NCBI GenBank assembly: GCA_016195815.1 | Contig: JACPYX010000023.1 | Location: 1 to 64,000, forward strand | Origin: Chloroflexota bacterium | Lineage (GTDB): Bacteria; Chloroflexota; Anaerolineae; Anaerolineales; Villigracilaceae | Reading direction: 5' to 3' | DNA length: 64,000 nucleotides | In this document: piece by piece, positions 34,031 to 43,656 of the stretch | How the letters are laid out: each line of letters begins with the position of its first letter | Numbering within the stretch: position 1 is the first letter of the stretch | Notes under the pieces: model-generated | Told to the model about the DNA's origin: nothing | Database searches by the model: none | What the model saw: the letters and a program-made list of their open reading frames with translations, nothing else | Program-made: the position numbers and the translations under genes

Positions 34031-36499
34031 ATGCTTGAAAAACTCGCCTATCCTCGTTCGCAGACCTTTCCGCGCCTGCTGGTTGCAGGCCTGTGGGTTT
34101 TATATTTTGTGGTCTTCGAACTGTTTCATCATCAGATAGGACCCGATATTGGCGCTCTGGCAATTTTTCCCATCATTGCCGCAGGCTGGTATCTGGGGTT
34201 TCGAGCGAGTCTTCTAGTCGCTGTCCTGATGATTTTTGCCAACTTCACCCAGCTTCTGGTCGAAAATCATGTAACCTTTTTGTCAATAATCGGATTTTGG
34301 GATTGGATTGACAACCTGATCATGTTGTTCGTAGGCGTGATTGTCGGGAAGCTTGGGATGGTACTACGAGAACACAGAACGGTAATGGTTCAACTGCAGG
34401 GGCTGGAAAACGAGCGCGAAAACCACGCACATTTTATCTCCACGTTGAATGATGTTACATGGACGGCGCTGGAGGCCAAAGACCTTGAATCCGTCCTGAA
34501 TAGATTGGCAAAACAAATCGCGGAGCTCTTTGACGCAGAGGATTGTTTCTTTGCGCTTTGGGATGAAGTGAACCAGTCCCCTGTCCCGACGGTTGCGTAC
34601 GGCCCGGCCAGCGATATTTATCCCTCCATTCGGCTTGATCCTGGCGAACCTTCCATCGCCGCATGGATTTTGGAGTCCGGACGCCCTCTGGTTATATCTG
34701 ATCTTGAAAATTCTTCCTACCGAAAGATGGTAAGCCCTAAAATGATTGGGGTTTTTAACACCAAAGCCGTTCTCGGCCTGCCGCTGGCAACCCGCGATCA
34801 TAAATTGGGGGTCATGTATCTGGGATACCATCAAGTCCATCACTTTAGCGAACAAGATATTAAGCAAGGCCAGCTGGCCGCCCGCCAAATTGCCCTGGCT
34901 TTGAGCAGGGTCCAATCCTTTGAAGAGGCCGAGCGCCGCGTAAAGGAGCTGGCTGTCTTGCATGAGATTGCGCTGGCGCCCACCCAGGTCGAAGGAGTGG
35001 ACTCGTTACTAGATCTTGCCACCGAAATCATCGGTCGAAATTTGTTCCCCGATAATTTCGGGATTCTCCTGCTGGACGAAAAATCAGGCTTGTTGCGCTT
35101 TCATCCCTCGTACCGCGTCTATCCATTGGCGGACTACAACACTCGCGAACTCACGGTGCCGCTGGAACAGGGCGTCACAGGCCAGGTGGCGCGGGACGGA
35201 ATTTCCCAACGACTTGGAGATGTGCGTCAGATCGAGAATTACTTAAATGTTGATCCTCGCACGCGTTCCGAACTTTGTGTGCCGCTGAAATCCAGGGAGC
35301 GCATCCTGGGCGTGATTAACGCCGAGAGCATGGAACTCAATGCTTTTACTGCCAGTGACGAAAAACTGATGACGACACTGGCCGGCCAACTGGCAACTGC
35401 GCTCGAATATCTCCATTCATTGGAAGCGGAACGCCACTGGATGAACAGGCTGGCGCATTCCAATGAACTTATTTCCGCCCTGTCCCGCCTCACCGCTGAA
35501 ATCGAAAAGGCTTTGAATCCATCCGAGGTGATCAAAACACTGAAGGAGGAGTTCCAGAAATTGGGGCTGACCTCTTTGCTGGCGCTCTATCTTCCCGAGA
35601 GCGATCAAATGCTTATTCAATATTCATCCCTTCTTTCTAAAGAGCACGAGCGCGCTGGGAAGGATGTATTCGGTTATAAACTCCGCGCCGACAAAATGGA
35701 GACATTGTTTGGAATCGAGAACGTGCTGATGCCCATGGTTTTGCCTGCCCCGCTTGCGGCGATGGAAATTATATTGGGCGCCCTGCCTAAAACGATCGTT
35801 GAGAAAACTTTATCTGCCATCGGCGTGACGGCTGGGACGGAAATTATCCACCTGCCGCTTTTATTGGAAGATCGTTTGCTGGGTGCATTATGGTTGTGGG
35901 GGAACGATTTAACGCGCGCCGATTTGCCGGTTATGTCCATCTTTGCCAGGCAGGTGGCGATTACTCTGGAGAATGCCCGCTTATTTGAAGAGGCGCAAAA
36001 CCTGGCGCTCACCGATCCTTTGAGCGGATTGCATAACCGCCGCGGGTTGTTTGAGATCGGGAAGATCGAGTTTGCCAGAGCGCGCCGGGCAAACCGGCCA
36101 TTCTCCGCCATCATGGTGGACATAGATCATTTCAAACGGATCAATGATACCTACGGCCATTTCACGGGAGACCGGGTCTTACAGAATTTTGCCCATATTT
36201 GCAAAAACTCGATACGCGATGTTGACTTGATCGGGCGCTACGGCGGCGAGGAGATCGTCATCCTGCTCCCGGAAACCGATCTTGCCGCTGGCGTTGAAGT
36301 CGCAGAGCGGGTGCGGAAAGCCGTCTCAGATGCGTCCATCAAGATTACAGATGAACTTGAAATAAAAGTCACTGCCAGTTTGGGAGTGGCCCAACAGGTC
36401 GAAAATGCGCCCAACCTTGAAACTCTGATTGCGCGCGCGGACCAGGCCATGTACACCGCCAAAAACAAAGGTCGTAATCAGGTTGCGATAAGTTCGTAG
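34031..36499 (+). CDS. Multi-GAF GGDEF diguanylate cyclase
   Basis: N-terminal TM helices, repeated GAF-like segments, DPLSGLHNRRG and GRYGGEEIVILLPET. Confidence 0.93.
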   Translation: MLEKLAYPRSQTFPRLLVAGLWVLYFVVFELFHHQIGPDIGALAIFPIIAAGWYLGFRASLLVAVLMIFANFTQLLVENHVTFLSIIGFWDWIDNLIMLFVGVIVGKLGMVLREHRTVMVQLQGLENERENHAHFISTLNDVTWTALEAKDLESVLNRLAKQIAELFDAEDCFFALWDEVNQSPVPTVAYGPASDIYPSIRLDPGEPSIAAWILESGRPLVISDLENSSYRKMVSPKMIGVFNTKAVLGLPLATRDHKLGVMYLGYHQVHHFSEQDIKQGQLAARQIALALSRVQSFEEAERRVKELAVLHEIALAPTQVEGVDSLLDLATEIIGRNLFPDNFGILLLDEKSGLLRFHPSYRVYPLADYNTRELTVPLEQGVTGQVARDGISQRLGDVRQIENYLNVDPRTRSELCVPLKSRERILGVINAESMELNAFTASDEKLMTTLAGQLATALEYLHSLEAERHWMNRLAHSNELISALSRLTAEIEKALNPSEVIKTLKEEFQKLGLTSLLALYLPESDQMLIQYSSLLSKEHERAGKDVFGYKLRADKMETLFGIENVLMPMVLPAPLAAMEIILGALPKTIVEKTLSAIGVTAGTEIIHLPLLLEDRLLGALWLWGNDLTRADLPVMSIFARQVAITLENARLFEEAQNLALTDPLSGLHNRRGLFEIGKIEFARARRANRPFSAIMVDIDHFKRINDTYGHFTGDRVLQNFAHICKNSIRDVDLIGRYGGEEIVILLPETDLAAGVEVAERVRKAVSDASIKITDELEIKVTASLGVAQQVENAPNLETLIARADQAMYTAKNKGRNQVAISS

Positions 36500-36512
36500 G
36501 CGGGAAAAATTT

Positions 36513-37643
36513 TTACGCCAGGAATTTTTTGTAAAGTTCGGCGTCCTGCCAGGCTTGCCGGCGCAGATCATCGGATTTCGCCATCAGCGATTTAGAAACT
36601 TCAGCGCGTGAGGCGCGCAGTCGTTTGGACTGCGAGATCATTTTTTCATAATCCAGCCTGCGCCAATCAGAAACATAATCTCCCAATCCAAGTTCATTCA
36701 TGACTTCGTTCATGCGTTCTTCGTACGCGATGGCCATCACAGGCGTTCTAGTCATTGAGCAAAACAGAGCCGAGCCAAGCCGCCCGGCAAAGAGCATATC
36801 TGCTGCGCGTAAAATTCCCAGCACTTCAGAAGATAAATAGCGGCGGCTGAGAATCTTCAACTTTTCAGGCGCGCGCATTTGCTGACGGATGTAATGTGCG
36901 GTTTCCGAATCTTCATCCAAATCAGGGTGCATGGGGATCAACACCACCTGGCCCAGTTCGCTCAGGGAATCCACCACGCGCGCCATGACCCGATTCGATT
37001 TTTCGATGGAGGCCTCGTCGAATCCATGCGCGCGCTTGACCCAGGCAGGGACATCTTTATGAATGTGACGCGTCGTCAGCGCGATGAATGGCGGATGAAT
37101 GCCCTCCGACGCGAGAATAGATTGGATGTGGTCATCCGCATCCAGGTCCAGAATGAGGCGGGGGTCGCCTCCCGCGTGGACTTTGGGCGGATTCAGTCCG
37201 ATGTCGCTTAATGACTTGGCCGCCACCTGATCCCGCACGTGGATGGCATCCGCCTGATTCAAAATCCAGCGATAGCCGAGTTTGGCCCACCACAATTTGA
37301 TCGGAAAAACCGTTACACCGTAAACCAGAACCGGGATGCGAAACAAGCGCGCCGTCAAAATGAGCAGGGCGCATTTCAGCATTTGCAAGATTTCTTCATA
37401 AAAAGGCCCGCCGCCGATGACCAACAATTGGCTCTGAAGAAGCTTTGTGATGGCTTGGCCTAGTTGAGCGAATGGCACGATGTGGATTTCCGGGAAGCGA
37501 TTGCGAATCTCATGATGAGGCTGGGAGATGAACGTGACCTGCGCTTCGGGACAAAATGTTTTGATAATCTTGTAATGAGACAGGAGCTGTGCTTCGTCTG
37601 CCACCTTTTTGAAGGACGTGCCCCAGACAGTTATTTTTTTCAT
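36513..37643 (-). CDS. Polysaccharide pyruvyl transferase family protein (CsaB-like)
   Basis: VIGGGPFYEEI; DAIHVRDQVAAKSL; MLFAGRLGSALFCSMTRTPVMAIAYEERM. Confidence 0.8.
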   Translation of the reverse strand: MKKITVWGTSFKKVADEAQLLSHYKIIKTFCPEAQVTFISQPHHEIRNRFPEIHIVPFAQLGQAITKLLQSQLLVIGGGPFYEEILQMLKCALLILTARLFRIPVLVYGVTVFPIKLWWAKLGYRWILNQADAIHVRDQVAAKSLSDIGLNPPKVHAGGDPRLILDLDADDHIQSILASEGIHPPFIALTTRHIHKDVPAWVKRAHGFDEASIEKSNRVMARVVDSLSELGQVVLIPMHPDLDEDSETAHYIRQQMRAPEKLKILSRRYLSSEVLGILRAADMLFAGRLGSALFCSMTRTPVMAIAYEERMNEVMNELGLGDYVSDWRRLDYEKMISQSKRLRASRAEVSKSLMAKSDDLRRQAWQDAELYKKFLA

Positions 37644-37647
37644 GATA

Positions 37648-38412
37648 TCAGCTTTTGAAGATCAGCGAACAGCATGTGACCGCGCCCTCGGCCTTGGCGA
37701 GTTCGTCCGCATCCACATTGACGATTTTGACACCCGCGGCTTCTAATCGTTTCTGAGTCTTTGGAAACGCAGTCGGATAAATGATCGTGTCGCCAATCAG
37801 CAACGCGTTCGCGGCGTACGGCTCGGACGGGTCAATCTCGACGAACTTCATTCCATCGAAATAATTTTTATCCGCCCATTCAGGGTTGATCAGAAGAGTA
37901 TCTTCCGCAACTTGCGTCACCGCCGATTTGAGATGCAGACAGCCTGTGACTGTGACGCCTTCGATTTCATAGCCGAAAGGCCGCAGATAATTTTGCATTT
38001 GCTCAATTGCGTTGTTGTCGCTGCGCGTGGACAGGCCGACGTAAATCTTTTTATCCACGCGCAGGATGTCCCCGCCGTCCACGCGGGCGGGAGGTTGGAC
38101 AAAAAATAATTTTCGATATTGTTCAAGAACGTTTGTAATTGATTCTGTTTCGGGCTTGCGCGAGTCCGCGCCGGGACGCGTGATGATCGCGCATTCGTCC
38201 AGCACGAGTGCCGTATCTTCGACGAAAACCGAATCGGGCAGATCGGGATCGGCGGGCAGAACCTGGACTTGCAATCTCAGCGAACGAAGCGCGTTCACAT
38301 ATTGTTTATGTTGCTCGCAGGCGCGTTCATAATTGATCGGCTCGCGCTCGTGAAAGGTCAATTCACATTGATTGATGGATGGACTGATTTCGCGCGTGAT
38401 GGCGATAAGCAT
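37648..38412 (-). CDS. Dimethylarginine dimethylaminohydrolase/arginine deiminase-like protein
   Basis: PDSVFVEDTALVLDECAIITRPGADSRKPE; VDGGDILRVDKKIYVGLSTRSD; HLKSAVT. Confidence 0.9.
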   Translation of the reverse strand: MLIAITREISPSINQCELTFHEREPINYERACEQHKQYVNALRSLRLQVQVLPADPDLPDSVFVEDTALVLDECAIITRPGADSRKPETESITNVLEQYRKLFFVQPPARVDGGDILRVDKKIYVGLSTRSDNNAIEQMQNYLRPFGYEIEGVTVTGCLHLKSAVTQVAEDTLLINPEWADKNYFDGMKFVEIDPSEPYAANALLIGDTIIYPTAFPKTQKRLEAAGVKIVNVDADELAKAEGAVTCCSLIFKS

Positions 38413-38455
38413 TTATTCTCTCCTCATTATGCGTAGGGGGAAGCATGTTTCGCCC

Positions 38456-39280
38456 CTACCGTTTTTTCCAAACCTGATACAAACCCAACCTCTTATTCTC
38501 TCCATCTGAATAAAACGTTTCGATGATTTCAAATCCGCTGGCTTGAGCCAACTCAGCGAGTTCGGCCTCGTCGAAGTGATGGACATAGCGCAGACCCAGG
38601 CCGCCGCGCTTCCAGTCCAGCAGGTAATCGTTCGCGTCCACGTCCCGGGCGGCCAGCCCGATTGTATCCCACGATTGGATTCTGGCCTTCAACCGTTCAC
38701 TGTTCAAGAACTGCCAGTTCGAGTGAATGAAGAGTCCGTTTGGCTTCAGCAGGTCTGAAACTTTTTGAATAAGTTTCAGACGAAGTTCGTCAGAGGGAAT
38801 GTGATGCAAAACAGCAAATGCGGTAACCAGTGACCAGTTGCCAGTGATTGACCACTGATCACTGGTTACTGAAAACTGAGAGAGATCAACCTGCTTGAAT
38901 TGAACGGGAAAACCAAAAGCCTCGCGCTCCGCCTCGTTGAGCAGCGGCAGGCTGAAGTCCAGGCCCAGATACGGGCCGCGCTGGCCGCGCTGTAACAACG
39001 CGCGCGCCAATTCGCCGTTGCCGCATCCGAGGTCAAGAATCGATTCATCGCCGCGCAAAGTATCAAGCACGCGCAGAACCCCGTTTTGCAAACGCGTGCG
39101 CGTGGCGGAAAAATCCGCGCCATGCTCCGTGTAAAACCGGCGGTTGAGGTCAAGCAGTCGCTGGGCGGTGGCGGTGTTCACGCCAACATTATAACGGGTA
39201 TAATTTTCGCCAATGTTTACACAGGAAGAAATCGCCGCGCTCTCAGCGCAATTCGAAACGAAGACCCCGCAGGAGATCAT
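38456..39280 (-). CDS. Class I SAM-dependent methyltransferase
   Basis: ILDLGCGNGELARALLQRG; LVTAFAVLHHIPSDELRLKLIQKVSDLLKPNGLFIHSNW. Confidence 0.85.
   Translation of the reverse strand: MISCGVFVSNCAESAAISSCVNIGENYTRYNVGVNTATAQRLLDLNRRFYTEHGADFSATRTRLQNGVLRVLDTLRGDESILDLGCGNGELARALLQRGQRGPYLGLDFSLPLLNEAEREAFGFPVQFKQVDLSQFSVTSDQWSITGNWSLVTAFAVLHHIPSDELRLKLIQKVSDLLKPNGLFIHSNWQFLNSERLKARIQSWDTIGLAARDVDANDYLLDWKRGGLGLRYVHHFDEAELAELAQASGFEIIETFYSDGENKRLGLYQVWKKR
38823..38880. repeat. CAGTGATCAGTGG-type iterated repeat inside the methyltransferase CDS
   Basis: AACCAGTGACCAGTTGCCAGTGATTGACCACTGATCACTGGTTACTGAAAACTG. Confidence 0.65.
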
Positions 39281-39965
39281 TCAATGGGCGGTGGACGAGT
39301 TCGCGCCGCAGATCGCCATGAGCGCATCGTTCCAAACGCAGAGTATGCCGCTCGTGCGCATGGTCACGCGCGTCATGCCCGGCATAAAAATTTTTTTCCT
39401 CGATACAGGCTATCACTTTTGGGACACGCTGATCTTCCGCGAACAGATCCAGCGCGAATGGAATCTCAATGTGGTTGATCTCTATCGCGATGTGCGCTGG
39501 GATATTTTTGCGCGGCAAAATACACGCACGCTTCCCATCCAGGACCCGAACCTGTGTTGCTACATTCATAAAGTCCAGCCGATGCAAAAAGCCTTGAGCA
39601 GAGTGAAGGCCTGGATCAGCGGCATTCGACGTGACCAGACTCCTGAACGCGCTCAGGCGCAAATTTTGGAATTGCAGGATGACGGACTCTTGAAAGTGAA
39701 CCCGCTTCTTAACTGGACGAAGCGCGATATCCAGACCTACATGGCGGATCATCATCTGCCGGTGCATCCGCTTTATGAGCGCGGCTATCGAAGCATCGGG
39801 TGCGCGCCCTGCACGATTGCCGTCGGACTCAACGACGATGACCGCGCCGGACGCTGGGCCGGGCGCGGCAAAACCGAATGCGGCCTCCATACCGATATGT
39901 TCAAGCATAAAGATCTCGCTGAAGTGAAAGATCAATTTATGATGAAACCCGAGGACGTGACATGA
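39213..39965 (+). CDS. cysH: Phosphoadenylyl/adenylyl-sulfate reductase
   Basis: FLDTGYHFWDTLIFRE; CC...K and CAPCTIAV...KTECGLH cysteine pattern of Fe-S APS reductases. Confidence 0.93.
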   Translation: MFTQEEIAALSAQFETKTPQEIIQWAVDEFAPQIAMSASFQTQSMPLVRMVTRVMPGIKIFFLDTGYHFWDTLIFREQIQREWNLNVVDLYRDVRWDIFARQNTRTLPIQDPNLCCYIHKVQPMQKALSRVKAWISGIRRDQTPERAQAQILELQDDGLLKVNPLLNWTKRDIQTYMADHHLPVHPLYERGYRSIGCAPCTIAVGLNDDDRAGRWAGRGKTECGLHTDMFKHKDLAEVKDQFMMKPEDVT

Positions 39966-41620
39966 GATCGGCGAAACAGGAAGAATGGGTCGCGACTCAC
40001 ACCATCAAGCCTGAGTGGCTGGTTTTGGCGCGCAACGTGATGACCGAAATCCAAAATGGCAAGCCGGTCATGGACGCGTTACGCAAACATCCGCTCGAAG
40101 ACGGCGGTTATCTCGGCAAATATGTTTTGGTCGCCGCGTATCATCAGATGGTGAAGGCCGGCGAACTGCGCGCCGACGCACGCCTGCTCGAACGTTTGCG
40201 GATGAAACCCGTCCGCACGCTTTCGGGCGTGACGACGGTCACGGTGCTGACCAAGCCGTATCCATGCCCGGCGAAGTGCATCTTCTGTCCGACGGATGCG
40301 CGTATGCCGAAATCGTATCTGCCCGATGAGCCGGGCGCGATGCGCGGCCTCGAACATGATTTCGACCCGTACGCACAAGTCAGGTCGCGCATTCAGGCGC
40401 TGGAAGCACTGGGGCATCCGACCGACAAAATCGAATTGCTCATCCTCGGCGGCACGTGGAGTTCGTATCGCCGCGATTATCAGGAATGGTTTGTGAAGCG
40501 ATGCTTCGATGCGATGAATGCCCCCCTCACCCCAATCCCTCTTCCAACGGGAGAGGGGAGAGGGGAGATGGGAGAAAAGATTAGCGCGGGCGAATTACAG
40601 CAAGCCCATTCTTTGAACGAATCCGCGCCTCACCGCAACGTGGGATTGGTAATTGAGACGCGTCCCGTCGAGATCACGCCCGATGAAATCCGCTGGCTAA
40701 GACACCTCGGCGTGACCAAAGTTCAGATGGGCGCGCAGAGTCTGGATGACCGCATTCTTGAAATGAATAAGCGCGGACACGATGTTGAATGCACGCGCAA
40801 AGCCACGGCGCTGCTGCGCGCGGCGGGATTCAAAATCGTTTTGCATTGGATGCCCAATCTGCACGGCGCGACGCCCGAATCGGATCGCGAAGATTTTGTT
40901 CGTTTGTGGCAGGGCTTCTGCCCCGACGAAATAAAGATTTATCCAAATCAACTTTTGGCGAACGCAGAACTTTATGAATATTGGCAACGCGGCGAATTTC
41001 ATCCGTACACCACCGGACAATTGATTGACCTGATCGCGGACATCAAGCCGACCGTGCCGCGCTATTGCCGCGTTAACCGCGTGATACGCGATATTCCGTC
41101 CACAAATGTGGTCGAGGGGAATCGCCGTACGAGTTTGCGGCAGGACATTCACGCTGAAATGAAGCGGCGCGGAACCTTCTGTCAATGTGTTCGTTGCCGC
41201 GAAGTGCGCGGTAAATCAGTGGATGCGGCTTTGCTTAAATTAGACGATCTCGTTTATCAGGCCGATCACGCCGAGGAGCATTTCATTTCATACGTCACGC
41301 CTGACGATAAACTGGCGGGCTTCGTTCGTTTGTCTTTGCCTGCCAAAGATGCGCCGCAAACGGGTCTTGCCGATCTGGTTGGCGCGGCCTTGATCCGCGA
41401 AGCTCACGTTTATGGGCAGTCGCTTCCCGTCGGCGCGGAGAAGGATGGCGCGGCTCAACACGCGGGACTTGGAACGCGCCTGCTCGAACAGGCAGACCTG
41501 ATTGCAAAAGCGCATGGCTTCCATCGCATGGCTGTCATCGCCGCAGTGGGGACGCGGCAATATTATCTGGATCGCGGCTTTGAACGCGGCGAATTGTATT
41601 TGGCGAAGAATATTCCGTAA
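39962..41620 (+). CDS. elp3: Elp3-like tRNA U34 modification radical SAM/GNAT enzyme
   Basis: KPYPCPAKCIFCPTDARMPKSYLPDEPGAMRGLEHDFDPY; LVIETRP; HVYGQSLPVG...HAGLGTRLLEQAD GNAT end. Confidence 0.95.
   Translation: MRSAKQEEWVATHTIKPEWLVLARNVMTEIQNGKPVMDALRKHPLEDGGYLGKYVLVAAYHQMVKAGELRADARLLERLRMKPVRTLSGVTTVTVLTKPYPCPAKCIFCPTDARMPKSYLPDEPGAMRGLEHDFDPYAQVRSRIQALEALGHPTDKIELLILGGTWSSYRRDYQEWFVKRCFDAMNAPLTPIPLPTGEGRGEMGEKISAGELQQAHSLNESAPHRNVGLVIETRPVEITPDEIRWLRHLGVTKVQMGAQSLDDRILEMNKRGHDVECTRKATALLRAAGFKIVLHWMPNLHGATPESDREDFVRLWQGFCPDEIKIYPNQLLANAELYEYWQRGEFHPYTTGQLIDLIADIKPTVPRYCRVNRVIRDIPSTNVVEGNRRTSLRQDIHAEMKRRGTFCQCVRCREVRGKSVDAALLKLDDLVYQADHAEEHFISYVTPDDKLAGFVRLSLPAKDAPQTGLADLVGAALIREAHVYGQSLPVGAEKDGAAQHAGLGTRLLEQADLIAKAHGFHRMAVIAAVGTRQYYLDRGFERGELYLAKNIP
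40521..40575. repeat. Palindromic intergenic-type repeat captured inside elp3
   Basis: CCCCCCTCACCCCAATCCCTCTTCCAACGGGAGAGGGGAGAGGGGAGATGGGAG, translated APLTPIPLPTGEGRGEMGE. Confidence 0.75.
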
Positions 41621-41654
41621 TTCCGATCTTTGCTCCAGATAACGAGGGCGCTTC

Positions 41655-42176
41655 TTGGATAAACTTCTTCTGCTTTTTTGGACTTTTCTGAAAGTCAATC
41701 TCCTCAGCACGTCTGGCACAGCCTCAACAGGCCTGCTTTACAACGAGGCTGTCGGCCGTTTTCTCACCGAAGCGCAATTTGTTCAGGCAGTTGGCCTGGC
41801 TACTTTACTTCCGGGAAGCGATGCGTTACAGCTTGCCATGTTCGTCGGTTACACAGTCGCGGGGATTCCCGGCGGGCTGGTCTCATTGCTGGCCGCCATT
41901 CTGCCTCCAACTATCATCATGCTTGGAGTGGTTATGATTTTGCATCGAATTCAGCGCGAGGCCTGGGTCAGCCGTTTTGTTGAGGGATTAACTCCGGCCG
42001 TGGCTGTGTTGATCGTCTCCGTCGCATGGAAAGTTTTCAAGGGCGGCGGCAATGATGCCTTTGGCTGGCAATCGCTTGCGCTTGGAGGAGCGACTCTCAT
42101 TGCCCTGTTGTTGGATATGCCTGCGCCTTTCGTGCTTCTGGCTTCCGGCTTGCTGGGGATATTTTTATTCAAATGA
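41655..42176 (+). CDS. Chromate transporter, half-size subunit
   Basis: LLFWTFLKVNLLSTSGTASTGLLYNEAVGRFLTEAQFVQAVGLATLLPGSDALQLAMFVGYTVAGIPG. Confidence 0.9.
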   Translation: MDKLLLLFWTFLKVNLLSTSGTASTGLLYNEAVGRFLTEAQFVQAVGLATLLPGSDALQLAMFVGYTVAGIPGGLVSLLAAILPPTIIMLGVVMILHRIQREAWVSRFVEGLTPAVAVLIVSVAWKVFKGGGNDAFGWQSLALGGATLIALLLDMPAPFVLLASGLLGIFLFK

Positions 42177-42769
42177 AAAAGCCGCGCGTTACGATTGAAC
42201 CGAGAGTCAAAATCAAAGGTTCGCAACCGGTTTCCAAACAATCCAGCTTATCGGACTGGTTGAATTTGTTCTGGATCTTCCTCAAAGTCAACCTGCTGAC
42301 CACGGCCGGGGCCACCTCGGTCGGCCTTCTCTATAAAGAAACGGTCGGCGTCATTATGACCGAAGCGCAATTTGTCGAAGCGGTTGGATTTTCGAATCTT
42401 GTGCCGGGAAGCGAGGCGCTCAAACTCGCCATGTTCATTGGTTACGCCTCCGGCGGGATCGCGGGCCTGCTGGCCGCTTTACTGGGAGCGATCATCCCCC
42501 CGACTGCAATCATGTTGACGGTCGCATCCATCCTGATCCGCTTCCAGGGCCAGGATTGGATGAAGTTTTTCATCAAAGGCATGACCCCCGCCATCAGTGT
42601 TTTGATGGGCTTCGTAGCCTGGCAATTGTTTCGCGCCAATAATCCCAAATTGACCAAGTGGCGCCCCGCCATCATTGCTTTGTTCAGCGCGATGGCTTTG
42701 TGGTTCAATGTCCCGCCGCAATATGTGCTGATCGGCGCGGGCTTTTTCGGTATCCTTCTCTTCCGGTAG
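42173..42769 (+). CDS. Chromate transporter, half-size subunit (paralog)
   Basis: LFWIFLKVNLLTTAGATSVGLLYKETVGVIMTEAQFVEAVGFSNLVPGSEALKLAMFIGYASGGIAG. Confidence 0.9.
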   Translation: MKKPRVTIEPRVKIKGSQPVSKQSSLSDWLNLFWIFLKVNLLTTAGATSVGLLYKETVGVIMTEAQFVEAVGFSNLVPGSEALKLAMFIGYASGGIAGLLAALLGAIIPPTAIMLTVASILIRFQGQDWMKFFIKGMTPAISVLMGFVAWQLFRANNPKLTKWRPAIIALFSAMALWFNVPPQYVLIGAGFFGILLFR

Positions 42770-42775
42770 GTCAGT

Positions 42776-43621
42776 ATGAAATCTGAATTCCTGATTGCCA
42801 CAAATGGATTTGAAAGCACCTGGCCTTCGATTGAATATGGCGCCTGGGCTGCGGCCTCCATCAATGCGCCGCTTACTTTGCTGGGCATTGCCGAGCATCT
42901 GCCCAGCGCGCCGATTGACGACAAATATCCGCTGGAAGATATCTTCGCGCGCGCGGTGGAAGTATTTCAGCAAAAGGGGATTCGATACTCGCTCGAGATC
43001 CAAAACGGCGACGCGGAAGAGATCATCCCGCGCGAAGCAAAGAAGAGAGATTGCATCACGGTCGTCGGCCCGCTGGGACGCGCGCCTCTGCGCCGCTTTT
43101 TGGTGAGACGTTCCATCCATCATTTGATAGCTGAAATTTCAACGCCCATCCTGTACGTTCCGCAGGCGCGCCTGCCATTGAAGAAAATGTTGATCTGCCT
43201 CGGCGGGCTTGGTTATGAAATCACCGCCGAAAATCTTGCGATCCGCCTGGGTGCGATGAGCAAGGCCGGCGTTACGCTTTTAAATGTTGTGCCGCCTGTT
43301 GAACTTGATTATCCAACCGCCCGCGCGGTGCGTGAGCATTGGCGCGACCTGGTGGACACCGATACTTTGCCCGGACGCAATTTGCGCATGGCGCTCGAGA
43401 CGGCGCGTTCGGCGGGCCTGAGCGCCTCTATCAAAGCCCGGCAGGGAAATGTGGTTGAAGAAATTCTCGCAGAGATCAAAGAAGGGGACTACGATCTGGT
43501 CTGCATGGGCTCGCAATACAGCGCGCATACCTTGCGTCAAATGTACATGCCTAACATTACCGACGAAGTAGCTGAAACCGCTCAGTGTCCGATTCTGACA
43601 GCGCGCTATAACCCCGAATAA
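42776..43621 (+). CDS. Universal stress protein-like tandem protein
   Basis: Two Usp-like halves; DYDLVCMGSQYSAHTLRQMYMPNITDEVAETAQCPILTAR. Confidence 0.8.
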   Translation: MKSEFLIATNGFESTWPSIEYGAWAAASINAPLTLLGIAEHLPSAPIDDKYPLEDIFARAVEVFQQKGIRYSLEIQNGDAEEIIPREAKKRDCITVVGPLGRAPLRRFLVRRSIHHLIAEISTPILYVPQARLPLKKMLICLGGLGYEITAENLAIRLGAMSKAGVTLLNVVPPVELDYPTARAVREHWRDLVDTDTLPGRNLRMALETARSAGLSASIKARQGNVVEEILAEIKEGDYDLVCMGSQYSAHTLRQMYMPNITDEVAETAQCPILTARYNPE

Positions 43622-43626
43622 AAAAT

Positions 43627-43651
43627 AAAGGCAGGTGTAAGACCTGCCTTT
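43627..43651. terminator. Bidirectional terminator
   Basis: AAAGGCAGGTgtaagACCTGCCTTT. Confidence 0.8.
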
Positions 43652-43656
43652 GCGAG

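Noticed and set aside
39243-39935. 230-aa minus-strand ORF opposite cysH
   Set aside because: Antisense to a clearly functional gene; no motif
41655-42769. Split chromate transporter as a possible frameshifted gene
   Set aside because: Both halves start with their own equivalent N-terminal block (FLKVNLL..), so they are two paralogous half-size subunits, a known arrangement
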